A stretch of DNA of 14,243 bases from Gammaproteobacteria bacterium (GTDB taxonomy: Bacteria; Pseudomonadota; Gammaproteobacteria; SZUA-229): the NCBI GenBank assembly GCA_026197015.1, contig JAPHRB010000148.1:1-14243 (forward strand), in the 5' to 3' direction. Under the pieces are notes generated by a model. That model saw only the letters and a program-made list of their open reading frames with translations. It was not told where the DNA came from and did not search any database. Positions 13,755 through 14,243 of the stretch are shown piece after piece. The first letter of the stretch is position 1. The number at the start of each line of letters is the position of its first letter. The position numbers were made by a program, and so were the translations under genes.

Positions 13755-14243
13755 CACATGAAAGATATATAATGGCTGCACTTAAAACACAAGGTTTTTC
13801 TATAAAAGCGATAGCAGAACACTTGGGTCGCCACCGTAGTAGCATCTATCGTGAATTTAATAGAAATAGTTGTTATCACATTGATGGTTCTTATCGTCCT
13901 AGCAAAGCGCAAAGGCGTACGACTGCCAGGCGAAAACGATCAAGGCGAAACAGACATTATAGCCATGCAGATTTTTCTGTAGTAAGACAGCTGCTACGAC
14001 AAAAGCTTAGTCCAGAGCAGATAGTAGGATATATAAGGCGTTTTAAACTCATGAAACGCCGAATAAGCCATGAAACGATCTATCAGTATATTTGGCGAGA
14101 CAAGACTGAAGGAGGTGTGTTATGGAATTATTTAAGACAGTCTCCTAAACAAAGAAGAAAACGTTATAAAGCCTACGATAGTCGTGGTCGGCTAGCAGCC
14201 AAGCGGAACATCAGTGAGCGACCAGCAAGCGTAGAGACGCGTA
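13733..14243 (+). CDS. IS30-family transposase (3' end outside window)
   Basis: An open frame from ATG 13733 to the window edge, 170 residues so far. The N-terminus KQITSHERYIMAALKTQGFS, followed by IKAIAEHLGRHRSSIYREF (about 24-42), is the helix-turn-helix that binds IS30 ends. Then come the very basic RRTTARRKRSRRN segment (about 61-73), the second conserved block LSPEQIVGYIRRF (about 93-105) and ISHETIYQYIW (about 112-122), and RGRLAAKRNISERP (about 150-163). The DDE catalytic residues, normally starting just after this point, lie outside, so intactness cannot be judged. The frame shows no stop or frameshift in the visible part. Confidence 0.93.
   Translation, partial: MKYKQITSHERYIMAALKTQGFSIKAIAEHLGRHRSSIYREFNRNSCYHIDGSYRPSKAQRRTTARRKRSRRNRHYSHADFSVVRQLLRQKLSPEQIVGYIRRFKLMKRRISHETIYQYIWRDKTEGGVLWNYLRQSPKQRRKRYKAYDSRGRLAAKRNISERPASVETR

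Larger units (their letters stand above)
13649..14243 (+). mobile_element. IS30-family insertion sequence (left part; right end outside window)
   Basis: The transposase reading frame and its upstream leader mark an IS30-type element. The left boundary is set at about 13649 by eye, at TACTAAGTGCGACACC, which looks like a terminal inverted repeat; it cannot be confirmed without the right end. The element begins roughly 15 bp from the R'' half-site of the long attC, so it entered the tail of the preceding cassette. Its transcription runs opposite to the cassettes. Confidence 0.75.

Noticed and set aside
13651..13845. Minus-strand 64-codon frame at the IS30 end
   Set aside because: It is antisense to the transposase start and leader, which are explained by the IS30 element.

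Overview
The window comes from an AT-rich gammaproteobacterium. The protein families (monofunctional hisB, an Mla lipoprotein, a TtcA-type thiolase, a CheW-LysM membrane protein, a CsrB-like regulatory RNA) fit a free-living, possibly sulfur- or methyl-oxidising marine-type lineage, but the genus cannot be read from the sequence. About two thirds is conserved chromosomal backbone. The last ~1.8 kb is accessory DNA: integron gene cassettes and an IS30-family insertion sequence.

Positions 1-3254 (minus strand) hold a histidine operon read right to left: hisB, hisH, hisA, hisF and the start of hisI, which runs off the left edge. hisB and hisH overlap by one base at TAGTG. HisH and HisF form the glutamine-dependent imidazole-glycerol-phosphate synthase, HisA makes its substrate, HisB uses its product, and HisI acts earlier in the pathway. 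Behind a very strong GC-rich terminator (3347-3376) lies a small two-helix membrane protein gene, preceded by a perfect FNR/ANR-type palindrome (3748-3761).

Positions 4071-5455 (minus) are a tightly coupled pair, pip (proline iminopeptidase) and dtd (D-aminoacyl-tRNA deacylase), with an ATGA overlap. Between pip and a membrane-anchored J-domain gene lies a plus-strand stretch (about 5551-5900) with no ORF, 17 GGA motifs, several hairpins and a strong rho-independent terminator whose loop carries a GGA. I read it as a CsrB/RsmZ-class small RNA that sequesters the translational regulator CsrA.

Positions 7113-9910 (minus) hold a PlsC-like acyltransferase gene followed two bases later by a gene for a 681-residue protein: CheW domain, long polar linker, one membrane helix, acidic linker, LysM domain. 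This is an unusual architecture that could tie chemosensory arrays to peptidoglycan. Divergently, on the plus strand, mlaA (outer-membrane phospholipid-trafficking lipoprotein) overlaps a TtcA-family tRNA thiolase gene by 8 bases. A small secreted protein with two haem-c motifs follows at 11915-12427.

Positions 12496-14243 are mobile. An attC site (12984-13047) and a longer VCR-like attC site (13509-13634) bracket a 525-bp cassette encoding an ArsN2-like GNAT acetyltransferase. The outer half-site of one attC is exactly complementary to the start of this cassette, as expected of a true integron cassette. The next cassette encodes a 159-residue protein resembling the N-terminal part of MreB without its phosphate-binding motif. 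It has no recognisable attC of its own and marks the edge of the array. An IS30-family element (from about 13649, cut by the window end) sits beside the second attC, and its transposase start codon lies inside a nested hairpin. No integrase gene is visible, so the array is either the distal end of a chromosomal integron or an integrase-less cluster.
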